Part shown: piece by piece, positions 49,911 through 59,584 of the stretch
Layout: each line of letters begins with the position of its first letter
Numbering within the stretch: position 1 is the stretch's first letter
NCBI GenBank assembly: GCA_003242885.1
Contig: QKMZ01000001.1
Coordinates: forward strand, 557,147-621,146
Reading direction: 5' to 3'
DNA length: 64,000 nucleotides
DNA from: Candidatus Melainabacteria bacterium
GTDB taxonomy: Bacteria > Cyanobacteriota > Vampirovibrionia > Obscuribacterales > Obscuribacteraceae
The notes under the pieces: model-generated
Database searches by the model: none
Seen by the model: only the letters and a program-made list of their open reading frames with translations
What the model was told of the DNA's origin: nothing
Made by a program: the position numbers and the translations under genes

Positions 49911-52900
49911 CTATTCGTTGCCAAGAACAACTAAGAATGCCATCACTTCGAAGTCGTTGATTCCAAGGAACTCACCCTTTATGGCATGCGTGCCGCCAGG
50001 ACTAAACAGGCTCGCAACGGCACGTTCTTCTTTTTTCCCAATGATCGAAGCGACCGCTTTTCCGAGCAAGTCTTGCGCTCGGCTCATATCCAAACCATGT
50101 TTGGTTGCCTTGTCATAGCGTGCACAAGCGGATGCATCTGCATGATCACGACCAAGGCACAGGCGCTTCAACCGATCCAGAACCTGTTTCGCCTGAGTGA
50201 ACGGAAGGACAACAGCACCAGAGTCGTCGACGTGAACGACATAGTGCGGCGCCAGCGGATAGCCCGGTTCAACCGCTTTTAACCCCATATCTCCAACCGC
50301 TCGCAAGCAAAAGATAATTCCCGAAGGAATATTTCCATCGCTTGTTACGGCGAATGTACCGAACGGCAACCTTTCGCATTCCTCACGATGTTGCGTCAAG
50401 TATTGCAGTAGATCAACCCGGAAATCGTTCAGTGTAAGGTCTGCAATCGATACCCCGCTGCTGAGATCCTCTAGGTCAATAACTGCGTCTTGGAGCTTCA
50501 GCAGCTGCTTTCGGCGATACTCTAGATCATTCATCTGATTGCCCGATTGGTGCTCGATTATGTTTTCCTCGCCGGTCGCCGAAATGTCGAGAAGCACCAT
50601 GCGTCCGCTCACGCGCTGCTCCAGGTTGATATATTCTTCTAACTCCATGTTCGGCCAAAAGTTAACCAGCTGAATGCGTTCGTTCGTTGATCCAATCCGA
50701 TCAATACGGCCAAATCTTTGAATGATCCGCACCGGATTCCAGTGAATATCGTAATTGACGATACTGTCGCAGTCTTGAAGGTTTTGTCCTTCGCTGATGC
50801 AATCGGTAGCAATAAGCAAATCCAGTTCGCCCTCACTCGCCAAGTCAGCAGGACGTTCTTTCGATCTTGGGGAGAATGCACTCAAGATCGTGACGAAGTC
50901 TTTGCGCAACGCGGGCAACGTTGTTTGGTTTTTTCCTGTTCCGGTGACAAGTCCTGTGTGGATACCAAGCTCGTCCTTCGCCCATTTTGCTAGCTCGTCG
51001 TAGAGATAGTTAGCTGTATCCGCAAATGCGGTGAACACAATCAACTTGCGGTTTTCGTCGTTGATTGGCGAGCTGCACTTGTTCTTAATTACTTCGCGCA
51101 ACTTTTCGAGTTTGGCGTCGCGAGCAGCATTCACTTGCTTGGCGGAAGACAGCAAAGTTGCAAGCCTATTTCGATCCTCGATTAGATCTTGCCGCCAGCG
51201 TATCCGATCAACGTCCTGGAGCAAGACTTTGACCTTTCGACCCACTAAAAGTCCTTCGAATGCGGGGTCGTCGAGATCTATGTCTTCGATGTCTATCTCT
51301 TCAATAGCTTCTCCATTAGCCTCAATCAGTTTGAGCATGGCCTCAACATCGTCAAGTTGACGCTTAAGTGTGAGAGCGAATGAAGTAACAGAGCTTTCCA
51401 TTCGCTTAAGGAGATTCACGCGAAGCAAGTGAACAAGGCTCTCTTCGCGATCTACCTGTCGAAAAAAGCTTTCGCCGCCACGAATCCGCTGACTGTATTT
51501 GGCGTCGTAAGCTTGTTGTTTATGAGGAAGGACATAACGAAGAGGCGCATAAACAGCCAACGTTAGGTGGCGAATCTCGTCGTTAATCTCGGCAATTGAA
51601 CGGAAATCTCCAACGAGATCGACATCCGACTTGATATTCAACGGTCGGAGGCGCTCTGGGAAGCGCCCTGTTTCTTGGGCGCCATAGTACTTCTCGATAT
51701 GTTTTCGTGATCGCGCTATGGTCAAAAGGTCAAGCAATTTGAAATAGTCGAACCCGAGCATGTCCATTAGTCTCGATGGACGACGCTCGTTCTCCTCTAA
51801 AGCTAGCCAGCGATTAAATTGTAACTGCGCCTGTCCGACCGTCGATTCGACACTGGGTATACCGTGCCGTTCAAGAGCCGTATCGTCGGCCTCGGTTACG
51901 AACGCTATCTGATTTTTCAAGTCAGCTAATCGATTGTTGACCGGCGTAGCAGACAACATCAAGACGCGCGTTTTTACACCGTTTTTAATGATTTGGCGCA
52001 TCAGGCGGTCATAGCGGGTCTCGCGATCATTGTGCGTTTTCTTGTTGCGAAAGTTATGAGATTCGTCGATCACGACCAGGTCATAGTTACCCCAATTGAC
52101 GTGCGCCAGATCGATGTCCCCGGACGTGCCATCATCTCTAGATAAATCTGTATGATTCAACACATCGTAGTGAAAGCGGTCAGCTGCTAGAAAATTCCGA
52201 CGGTCGTTCGCTTTGTAGAGCGTCCAGTTGTCTCTTAACCTCTTGGGCACGAGCACCAGAACTCGATCATTCCGAAGCTCGTAATATTTGATGATGGCTA
52301 ATGCTTCGAATGTCTTTCCAAGTCCAACGCTGTCAGCGATGATGCATCCGCCGAGTCGTTCGAGCTTATCGATTGCGCCAACGACTCCATCACGTTGAAA
52401 CTTGAATAGCTTTTTCCAAACTACAGTTTCCCTGAATCCTGTCGCCGACTTGACGATTCTCTCTTCATCAAGTTCGTTGTCGAGATCTTTGAAGATGTGA
52501 TAGAGGGTCAAGTAATAAATCAATGACGGTGGCTTCGGCTCAGCCAGCTCTTCAAGCATCGCAACGAAACTGTTTTTTTCTTTGTCCGATGCTGGCAAGT
52601 TATTCCAGAGATTCGTAAACCAACTTCCAAGCGTGTCAGATTCTTCCGGTTTTTCGGAGCATTGAATCAAGCTAAGTTGATTACCGGGCGTGATGCCTAG
52701 CCCTTCGGTGGTGAATGGACAATTGCCAGTAATGACGCCATGAAGCTCGGTCCCCGGTTTGCCCGCAATTAGCATGGATTGCGGCAACATTGACGGCGCG
52801 CCGCGAACCTCCACCTTTTTGTTTATCCACTTCGCACACTCTCTGGCCAGCCAGTGCAATTGCAGCCGATTCCTAAACGCGCGATCAGTGTCGGATCCCG

Positions 52901-53096
52901 TTAAGCCCAGCTCGCCATCCGGATTGCGAGGAATGACCACGCGGCAGGTATCCAGTTTTTCCAGCAGATCTCGCAATGCTGAAAAGGCGAAAAGCGAAAA
53001 CGTAGGAGAGGCAAAATCAAGCGATGATTGCGGTGACAAGCGCTTCTGCAATTCATCAATAACTCGGTCACTGCCAGTGTTCTTAATCAGTTTCAT
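49911..53096 (-). CDS. SNF2-type helicase with N-terminal PLD-like domain (defence island)
   Basis: 1061 residues. ATG 53096 is preferred over GTG 53150 because related proteins begin with MKLI-x-N and the longer form runs through an inverted repeat. The N-terminus (about 1-60; FASPTFSLFAFSALRDLLEK) resembles the phospholipase D-like domain found in front of this helicase class. Superfamily 2 motifs: Walker A IADSVGLGKTFEALAIIKYY near 255, DESH box LVVIDESHNFRN near 343, motif III VLMLSATPVNN, motif VI IIQRFGRIDRIGSTN near 795. Such helicases occur beside type III Mod/Res and DUF4391 genes and resemble DrmD of DISARM. It is divergent from the rest of the cluster across a 163-bp region. Confidence 0.9.
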   Translation of the reverse strand: MKLIKNTGSDRVIDELQKRLSPQSSLDFASPTFSLFAFSALRDLLEKLDTCRVVIPRNPDGELGLTGSDTDRAFRNRLQLHWLARECAKWINKKVEVRGAPSMLPQSMLIAGKPGTELHGVITGNCPFTTEGLGITPGNQLSLIQCSEKPEESDTLGSWFTNLWNNLPASDKEKNSFVAMLEELAEPKPPSLIYYLTLYHIFKDLDNELDEERIVKSATGFRETVVWKKLFKFQRDGVVGAIDKLERLGGCIIADSVGLGKTFEALAIIKYYELRNDRVLVLVPKRLRDNWTLYKANDRRNFLAADRFHYDVLNHTDLSRDDGTSGDIDLAHVNWGNYDLVVIDESHNFRNKKTHNDRETRYDRLMRQIIKNGVKTRVLMLSATPVNNRLADLKNQIAFVTEADDTALERHGIPSVESTVGQAQLQFNRWLALEENERRPSRLMDMLGFDYFKLLDLLTIARSRKHIEKYYGAQETGRFPERLRPLNIKSDVDLVGDFRSIAEINDEIRHLTLAVYAPLRYVLPHKQQAYDAKYSQRIRGGESFFRQVDREESLVHLLRVNLLKRMESSVTSFALTLKRQLDDVEAMLKLIEANGEAIEEIDIEDIDLDDPAFEGLLVGRKVKVLLQDVDRIRWRQDLIEDRNRLATLLSSAKQVNAARDAKLEKLREVIKNKCSSPINDENRKLIVFTAFADTANYLYDELAKWAKDELGIHTGLVTGTGKNQTTLPALRKDFVTILSAFSPRSKERPADLASEGELDLLIATDCISEGQNLQDCDSIVNYDIHWNPVRIIQRFGRIDRIGSTNERIQLVNFWPNMELEEYINLEQRVSGRMVLLDISATGEENIIEHQSGNQMNDLEYRRKQLLKLQDAVIDLEDLSSGVSIADLTLNDFRVDLLQYLTQHREECERLPFGTFAVTSDGNIPSGIIFCLRAVGDMGLKAVEPGYPLAPHYVVHVDDSGAVVLPFTQAKQVLDRLKRLCLGRDHADASACARYDKATKHGLDMSRAQDLLGKAVASIIGKKEERAVASLFSPGGTHAIKGEFLGINDFEVMAFLVVLGNE

Positions 53097-53132
53097 TTGA
53101 AGACCCGGTCGGATAGTACGCCCATACCCAAT

Positions 53133-53165
53133 GACATCCTCCTTGCTCACATGGAAGGAGATGTC
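53133..53165. promoter_or_regulatory. Long inverted repeat between divergent defence genes
   Basis: GACATCCTCCTT (53133-53144) and AAGGAGATGTC (53155-53165) pair over 11 bp with one bulged C, around a 10-nt loop. It lies in the 163-bp gap between the SNF2 helicase and nuclease-helicase genes and could be an operator acting on both, or a hairpin in the helicase leader. A second small hairpin, TGGGC-GAAA-GCCCA (53223-53236), lies in the leader of the rightward gene. Confidence 0.5.
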
Positions 53166-53259
53166 CCCTTGTCATACCCTCAAGGGATATGTTTAGGGAA
53201 TATTATATGGACCGGTGGGACTTGGGCGAAAGCCCATTACTGTTGCCTGAGACAGTTGT

Positions 53260-56200
53260 ATGCATCTGCGGAACGAGAAAATTACCTTTTCCCCATCTGA
53301 CCTCACCAATTTTATGGAGAGCCAGTTTGTTTCGTTTATGGACAGGCTTTCCCTCTCATCCGATTCCCGAGCAGTTGCTGACAACTCGGACGCGGGAATG
53401 GAAATTATCAGACAGCGAGGAATCGAGCATGAAAAGACATATTTGGAGTTACTAAAATCCGACAATGCTGACATCTGTGAGATCGAGTCTGCGTCTAATG
53501 GGATCGAACTTACAAAACAGGCAATGGCGCAAGGTCGCCGCTACATTTATCAAGCGCATTTGAGCCATGGGCAGTTTTTCGGCAAGTCCGATTTCCTCGT
53601 GCGCGTTGATGGCCGAAGGTCTCCAACGCTGGAAAGGGATTACGTCTATGAACCCCTCGATACAAAACTGGCGTTGAAACCGAAACCGTACTTTGCAATT
53701 CAGCTTTGTTGTTACGCTGAGATGCTCGCTGAATTGCAAGGCGTGCTGCCGGTTTGCTTTGCTATCGTCCTGGGTGACGGTACATTGAAATCATTTCGAA
53801 CGCAGGATTATTACTACTTCTATCGCCAACTAAAGCATCAATTTCTTGAGTTTCAAAACAGCTTCGATGGAACTGAATATCCTGAGTACATCGACCTTCC
53901 GGCGTTTTGTAATTGGAAGGATCTTGGGGAGAAAATCCTGGAAGATCGCGACGATCTGTGCCGCGTGGCCAACATACGGAAAAGTCAAATCGTCAAGCTA
54001 AAGAAAGCTGGAATCAGTACTCTGACTGACTTAGCCAACACAACCTCCGAACGTATTGCGCGAATGAGCGATGAAACGTTTAGCGTATTGAAACAGCAAG
54101 CGTCATTGCAATTGAAGTCAAAAGGTCTTGCAAAGCCGCTCTTTGAGGTATTGCCACCTAACATAGGCGATGTTCGTAGAGGTTTCACATTACTCCCACC
54201 AGAATCAAAGAATGACATTTGGTTCGACATGGAGGGTTATCCGCATGCAGAAGGCGGGCTGGAGTACCTCTTCGGTGCCAGCTATTTGGATGACGGCGAG
54301 CTAAAGTTTTTTGAGCGCTGGGCGCACGACGAGACTCAAGAAAAACGAGCCTTCGAAGAGTTCGTCGACTGGGCATTCGCTCGGTTTCAGGAAGATCCGG
54401 CGATGCACATTTATCACTATGCAGCTTACGAGCAAACAGCTTTGCGGCGGTTGATGGGCAAGTTCGCGTCGCGTGAGTTCGAAATCGATGAACTATTGAG
54501 ACATGACGTCTTTGTTGATCTGTACACTGTCGTGCGACAAGCACTGCGAGTCGGCGAGCCCAGATACTCGATCAAGAACATTGAACATATCTATCGTGGA
54601 AAAAGAGAAGGCGAAGTCAGCACTGCGATGGATTCCGTAATCTCGTATTACAGATGGTTAGAATGCAGAGACGGCGACGATCCTCAGACATCGAAAATCC
54701 TCAGTTCAATTCGTGACTACAACAAAGAAGACTGCGACTCCACATACGAGCTGTGCGTATGGCTCCGTGGACTCCAGAAAGAGCGCTCCGAATTTGCATA
54801 CATCGCGCCACCAGAACCTAATCACAAAGAAGAGCGCGACGATGAAGCCGCAATTCTTGCTGAGAAAGTGTTAGCAGTTCATGGTGACGGGACGATACCG
54901 ATGGTTCTGTCGCAATTACTCCACTTTCACAAGAGAGAAGAGAAGCCGGTCTGGTGGGCGATCTTTGATAAGCGCTCCTGGACATCGGATGATTTGTACA
55001 GCGATCTTGAGAGCATTGCTGGATTGTCCGCTACTGACCGATGGGGCGAAACGTGTGCAAAGTCCAAGCTATTCGAATTCAGATTTGATCCAGATCAAGA
55101 CACGAAGATCGACGTTGGCGATTCGGTATGTTTCTATCTCGACGACGGCAATTTCTCCACAATGACCGTGAAAGAGCTGGATATAGAAGCCGGAAAGATC
55201 GCGCTCAGCGCCACTAAGGTTGTGCCACCTGCCGCAATGGATGTGGTAAAGAAAGATCTGACTGGTATTCCCACCATTCGCAAATCCATATTCGAACTCG
55301 TCTCTGGTTACTGCACGGGCAAACCCTTACCGCGTGCCATTGCCCAATTTCTTGAGCGAGGTGCACCAAGCATACGCAATCATGTTGATGGGCAGCCCAT
55401 TATTGGCGAACCGGAAAAGCCCCTGCTGCCGCAAGTAATTGACGTCATTCGTCGCCTGGACGAAAGTACGTTATGTATTCAGGGTCCTCCCGGATGCGGG
55501 AAAACGTACACGTCCGCACACGCCATCGTGGCGCTATTGGCTGACGGCAAAAGAGTGGGTGTGACGTCTAACTCGCATAAAGCCATCGAGTTACTTTTGG
55601 ATGCGATTGCAGAGGTGGCTCTGGAACAAGGAGCAAGCTTGAACGGTGCCAAGATCGGCATGGATAGCAAAGATGATGAGCCCCCCACTTTCAAGCATAC
55701 AGGCATTGTTTACAAAGCTGATGCCGGTAAAGTGTTTGGAGCATTTAGTTTGATTGGCGGTACAGCCTATGCATTTAGCCGCGAGGAGGCTCTGGACAGC
55801 GTCGATTACTTGTTCGTCGATGAAGCCGGTCAGGTGTGCATTGCTAATTTAGTGGGCATGTGCCGGAGCGCAAAGAACATCGTCTTGCTGGGCGATCAGA
55901 TGCAACTTGATCAACCCATTCGAGGCGCGCATCCGGGTGATAGCGGTTTATCAACGCTTCAATACTATCTCGAAGACTATGAAGCAACGCCCGCAGACAT
56001 GGGTATCTTCTTGAGCGTGACTCGCAGACTGCCACCGAACTTATGCGAGTTCATTTCTTCAGCAGTCTATGCTGACAAGTTGACCAATTCACCCGGCACG
56101 GCAGATAGAAAGCTCAAAAATCCCAGCAAAAAGCGGATTACAAAGGAATCCGGGTTGCTCTTTGAACCCGTCGACCATAAAGGTTGTGTGCAAGCAAGCG

Positions 56201-57519
56201 AAGAGGAAGCGCTTCGAATCCGAGAGCTAATCGAGGAGCTACGCGGTTGCCAGCTTGTGCTCGATGGTAAGACTTTTTCTCTTGTACCTGAAGAGCATGT
56301 CTTGATCGTGGCACCGTACAACAAGCAAGTGCGGCTATTAAAGCAGCATTTACCTGGGTTCCAGATTGGAACAGTCGATAAGTTTCAAGGCAAAGAGAAA
56401 CCCGTCGCCATTGTCTCAATGGCTGAGAGCGATCTGAGCGAGTCAGCCCGCGGATTAGATTTCCTCCTGAGCAAAAATCGATTGAATGTTGCCCTTTCGA
56501 GAGCTCAAGTCCTAGCTATCGTAGTTGCCAATCCATCGCTTGCTTACACTGACTGCGCGTCGCTCAAGAGCATGGCGTTGGTCAATTTCTTCAGTCGCAT
56601 CGTTCAGCACGGCATCGCCGAAGAAACGTGGCGCCAGCAATTCAAACCTCTTGTTGTTGCAGAAACTTGTCCGGCCCCCGAGCCTGGACTGGCAGTGATA
56701 GAAGCGCCAGCCCAGGTCGAAACTCCAGTCTCAGTTGAGAAATCGAAGCTCGGACTTCTCGTGGATTCACTTGAAATTCCAGCCGACGTTCGACTCGATC
56801 AGCGCGTGCCGAAGAAATTATTGTTGGAGCAAGGCGCTAGAACTGCCGCCGATAGGCGGCTTATCAACGAAGGCATCGAGGAACTAATGTGGGTCGCTGC
56901 ATTGAAGCCGACAAATGTTGGTGTTCCCGTCTTCCGTGACGAAACAAGAGAATACCTGGAAATTATTGTTCTAACGGTTACTCTACGCGGTGCCACCAAG
57001 CCTGCACGCGTGCGCGAAATGATTCACCGCGCGATTCCATACCCAGTTGTGCTCATTGCACGGCATGGAGAAAGCGCCAGTGTTTCGTTTGCACACAAAC
57101 GTTGGTCTCAAGGGCAGAGCGGAAAAGTTGTTATTGACGAGATTCGCACTGCAGATATTTTGCATCCAGACGCGCCAAAATCAAAAGAGGCGTTTTTCTT
57201 AGAAAGCCTGTCGCTGTCATCCTTGTCGTCAACGGACATGTTCTCAATGTACCAAGCAATGATCGATCGTGCGGTTGCCTTCGAGGCTGCTGCGTTGACG
57301 GGCAGCTTTGTGATACCTGGATCTGAATTGCGTGCAACAGAACTCAAAGACGGGCTTGACAACCACGCTAAGCTGAGAGCGGAACTTGCCGCACTTCGCA
57401 GTAAGGCTCTAAAGGAAAAACAACTGAATAGACGCGTTCAGCTAAATACAGAAATTAAGAAGCTGGAGAAGCAGTTAGCGGCGATCTCTGTGATGCTTGC
57501 CGCTGACGATAGCAAATGA
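53260..57519 (+). CDS. Fusion: RecB/Cas4-like nuclease + RNase H-like + SF1 helicase + DUF4391
   Basis: 1419 residues with four parts. (1) About 1-200: TM0106-type RecB/Cas4-like nuclease, with RGIEHEKTYLELL, DFLVRVDGR, LDTKLA (D-x-K) and QLCCYAEML (Q-x3-Y). (2) About 320-500: RNase H-like (YprB/DEDD) exonuclease fold, with FDMEGYP and YNKEDCDST. (3) About 730-1120: Dna2/Upf1-like superfamily 1 helicase, with GPPGCGKTYTSA, FVDEAGQV, LLGDQMQLDQP, TVDKFQGKEK and NVALSRAQ. (4) About 1165-1419: DUF4391, with PKKLLLEQGARTAADRRLIN, EIIVLTVTLRG and IPYPVVLIARH. DUF4391 is usually a separate small gene beside Mod/Res. GAGA-type ribosome site before ATG 53260. Probably processes DNA for the restriction system. 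Confidence 0.85.
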   Translation: MHLRNEKITFSPSDLTNFMESQFVSFMDRLSLSSDSRAVADNSDAGMEIIRQRGIEHEKTYLELLKSDNADICEIESASNGIELTKQAMAQGRRYIYQAHLSHGQFFGKSDFLVRVDGRRSPTLERDYVYEPLDTKLALKPKPYFAIQLCCYAEMLAELQGVLPVCFAIVLGDGTLKSFRTQDYYYFYRQLKHQFLEFQNSFDGTEYPEYIDLPAFCNWKDLGEKILEDRDDLCRVANIRKSQIVKLKKAGISTLTDLANTTSERIARMSDETFSVLKQQASLQLKSKGLAKPLFEVLPPNIGDVRRGFTLLPPESKNDIWFDMEGYPHAEGGLEYLFGASYLDDGELKFFERWAHDETQEKRAFEEFVDWAFARFQEDPAMHIYHYAAYEQTALRRLMGKFASREFEIDELLRHDVFVDLYTVVRQALRVGEPRYSIKNIEHIYRGKREGEVSTAMDSVISYYRWLECRDGDDPQTSKILSSIRDYNKEDCDSTYELCVWLRGLQKERSEFAYIAPPEPNHKEERDDEAAILAEKVLAVHGDGTIPMVLSQLLHFHKREEKPVWWAIFDKRSWTSDDLYSDLESIAGLSATDRWGETCAKSKLFEFRFDPDQDTKIDVGDSVCFYLDDGNFSTMTVKELDIEAGKIALSATKVVPPAAMDVVKKDLTGIPTIRKSIFELVSGYCTGKPLPRAIAQFLERGAPSIRNHVDGQPIIGEPEKPLLPQVIDVIRRLDESTLCIQGPPGCGKTYTSAHAIVALLADGKRVGVTSNSHKAIELLLDAIAEVALEQGASLNGAKIGMDSKDDEPPTFKHTGIVYKADAGKVFGAFSLIGGTAYAFSREEALDSVDYLFVDEAGQVCIANLVGMCRSAKNIVLLGDQMQLDQPIRGAHPGDSGLSTLQYYLEDYEATPADMGIFLSVTRRLPPNLCEFISSAVYADKLTNSPGTADRKLKNPSKKRITKESGLLFEPVDHKGCVQASEEEALRIRELIEELRGCQLVLDGKTFSLVPEEHVLIVAPYNKQVRLLKQHLPGFQIGTVDKFQGKEKPVAIVSMAESDLSESARGLDFLLSKNRLNVALSRAQVLAIVVANPSLAYTDCASLKSMALVNFFSRIVQHGIAEETWRQQFKPLVVAETCPAPEPGLAVIEAPAQVETPVSVEKSKLGLLVDSLEIPADVRLDQRVPKKLLLEQGARTAADRRLINEGIEELMWVAALKPTNVGVPVFRDETREYLEIIVLTVTLRGATKPARVREMIHRAIPYPVVLIARHGESASVSFAHKRWSQGQSGKVVIDEIRTADILHPDAPKSKEAFFLESLSLSSLSSTDMFSMYQAMIDRAVAFEAAALTGSFVIPGSELRATELKDGLDNHAKLRAELAALRSKALKEKQLNRRVQLNTEIKKLEKQLAAISVMLAADDSK

Positions 57520-57572
57520 CTAAAATTTGAGGGTATTGGGGGCGGATTAGTGGAGCTGTCAAGGTAAGGTCG

Positions 57573-59579
57573 ATGCAAAAAATTGAGGCATTAAGTCCAG
57601 AGACGCAAAGTGTTGATGTTGTTGTTTCTAACACAACTCTTCTACGTGGCTTGTTTCCAGAGGTTTTCAGCGAAGGGACTATTGACTTCGACCTTCTTAA
57701 AGAGCTGCTGGGTGAAAATGTTGACGAGCGAGAAGAAAAGTTCGGTTTGAACTGGCCCGGCAAACGGAAAGCACGTTTGGCAGCCTTAACTTCTTCGACG
57801 GGAACGTTAAGACCGTGTCCGAACGAGAGCAGCAATTGGGACACAACTCAGAATTTGATGATTGAGGGAGACAACCTCGAGGTTCTGAAGCTACTTCAGA
57901 AGTCTTATCACGCCCAGGTAAAAGTGATTTACATCGATCCTCCCTACAACACCGGCAACGACTTCATCTATCCCGACGATTACACAGAGAACCTTGCCAC
58001 TTATCTTGAGTACACAGGCCAGGTGGATGCCGAAGGACGAAAGTTCTCGAATAATACCGAGTCCAGTGGTCGATTCCATTCAAAGTGGCTCAGCATGATG
58101 TATCCACGACTGAAGTTGGCACGCAATCTGCTCAAAGATGATGGGGTAATCGTTTGCAGCATCGATGACGCCGAAATTTCAAACTTGAAGCACATAATGG
58201 ATGAAGTCTTCGGACCAGAAAACCAACTGGCTGTTTTGGTATGGGATAGAAATCGAAAAAATGACGCGAAGTATTTCTCAGTCGGGCATGAGTATATGCT
58301 CGTTTATGCCAAGAATAAACAGCGACTAATAGAGTTGGGTACTATCTTTCGCGAGCCAAAGGCCGGCATTAAAGAAGCCCAGGAACTATTTGAGCAGTTA
58401 AGAAAGAAACATAACGATAACTGGGAGTTGGTGCAAAAAGATTGGAGAGATTTCTATCGAGCGATACCAGAAAGCGATCCTAGAAAGCCACTTGGGCGCT
58501 TCGGAAAACTCGGACCAAGGGGACCCTACCGGGACGACGGCGATATTTCTTGGCCAGGCGGTGGAGGTCCAAAGTACGAAGTCTTGCATCCCAAAACAAA
58601 GAAACCGTGCAAGGTGCCTGCTGGTGGCTGGGTCTATTCGACACCCGAAAAGTTTCAAGAAGAAGTACAACGAGGCAGAGTCGTATTTGGTCCTGACGAA
58701 AGCACGCTGCCACGCCAATGTCGTTTCCTATTTGAAGGCGATGGTCAGGTTATGGCATCGGTTCATTTTAGCTATGCGCAGACTGCAACGATGGACTTCG
58801 TCGAATTGATGGGCGCAAGGGTCTTTGAGAATCCCAAATACTGGGATGATCTAAGACGGTTGGTGCAATACTTCACCGGACCGGACGATATTGTACTAGA
58901 CTTTTTTGCCGGCTCCGGAAGCACCGGCCATGGTGTCATGGCTCAAAATAGTAACGATAATGGAAGGCGCCGATTCATACTGGTTCAGTTACCAGAGCCG
59001 TTGGAAAGAGAAAACAAGGACAACAAAATCGCTATAGATTTTTGCGAGAAGTTAGGAAAACCCGCAAACATTGCCGAAATTACAAAGGAACGTCTACGAC
59101 GCGCGGCAGAAAAGATTACCGGAGAGAATCCACTATTTGTGGGCGATGTTGGCTTCCGTGTATTCAAGTTGGATTCATCCAACATACAAGCCTGGCAAGC
59201 TGATCGAGATGACGTTGCTGGCTCTTTAATGCGAGCGATAGAACATCTTAGTTCTGAACGGAGCGATGATGACATTCTATTTGAACTGCTCTTGAAGCTC
59301 GGTCTGGATTTGACAGTCTCGATAGAGAAAAAGACAATTTCAGGAAAAGAAGTCTTCAGTATCGGTGAGGGCACGCTGCTAGTCTGCCTAGCTAAGAAGA
59401 TCGAAGCCAAGGAAGTCGAACCTTTAGCATTAGCCATAATTCAATGGCACAAAGAGCTTTCGCCAACCGGCGAGAGTGTTTGCGTTTTTCGTGATAGCGC
59501 GTTTGCCAATGACGTTGCAAAAACGAATCTAAGCAGCATCTTGAATCAATACGGATTAGCCAACGTTCGAAGTCTATAA
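57573..59579 (+). CDS. mod: Type III restriction-modification methyltransferase (Mod), N6-adenine
   Basis: 668 residues. Motif IV DPPYNTGND lies at 122-130, before the SAM-binding motif I (LDFFAGSGSTGHGV, about 443), the order of beta-class N6-adenine or N4-cytosine methyltransferases; DPPY favours adenine. Between them lies a long target-recognition region (about 250-420) with KPLGRFGKLGPRGPYRDDGD, which sets the recognition sequence and is the least conserved part. AAGGTAAGG precedes ATG 57573. It lies 53 nt after the nuclease-helicase gene and 5 nt before res, so the three are one operon. It methylates one strand of an asymmetric site to protect host DNA. Confidence 0.95.
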   Translation: MQKIEALSPETQSVDVVVSNTTLLRGLFPEVFSEGTIDFDLLKELLGENVDEREEKFGLNWPGKRKARLAALTSSTGTLRPCPNESSNWDTTQNLMIEGDNLEVLKLLQKSYHAQVKVIYIDPPYNTGNDFIYPDDYTENLATYLEYTGQVDAEGRKFSNNTESSGRFHSKWLSMMYPRLKLARNLLKDDGVIVCSIDDAEISNLKHIMDEVFGPENQLAVLVWDRNRKNDAKYFSVGHEYMLVYAKNKQRLIELGTIFREPKAGIKEAQELFEQLRKKHNDNWELVQKDWRDFYRAIPESDPRKPLGRFGKLGPRGPYRDDGDISWPGGGGPKYEVLHPKTKKPCKVPAGGWVYSTPEKFQEEVQRGRVVFGPDESTLPRQCRFLFEGDGQVMASVHFSYAQTATMDFVELMGARVFENPKYWDDLRRLVQYFTGPDDIVLDFFAGSGSTGHGVMAQNSNDNGRRRFILVQLPEPLERENKDNKIAIDFCEKLGKPANIAEITKERLRRAAEKITGENPLFVGDVGFRVFKLDSSNIQAWQADRDDVAGSLMRAIEHLSSERSDDDILFELLLKLGLDLTVSIEKKTISGKEVFSIGEGTLLVCLAKKIEAKEVEPLALAIIQWHKELSPTGESVCVFRDSAFANDVAKTNLSSILNQYGLANVRSL

Positions 59580-59584
59580 CAACT

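Noticed and set aside
53097..53150. GTG 53150 as start of the SNF2 helicase
   Set aside because: The extra 18 residues lie across an inverted repeat and lack a well-spaced ribosome site; the family-like N-terminus begins at ATG 53096.
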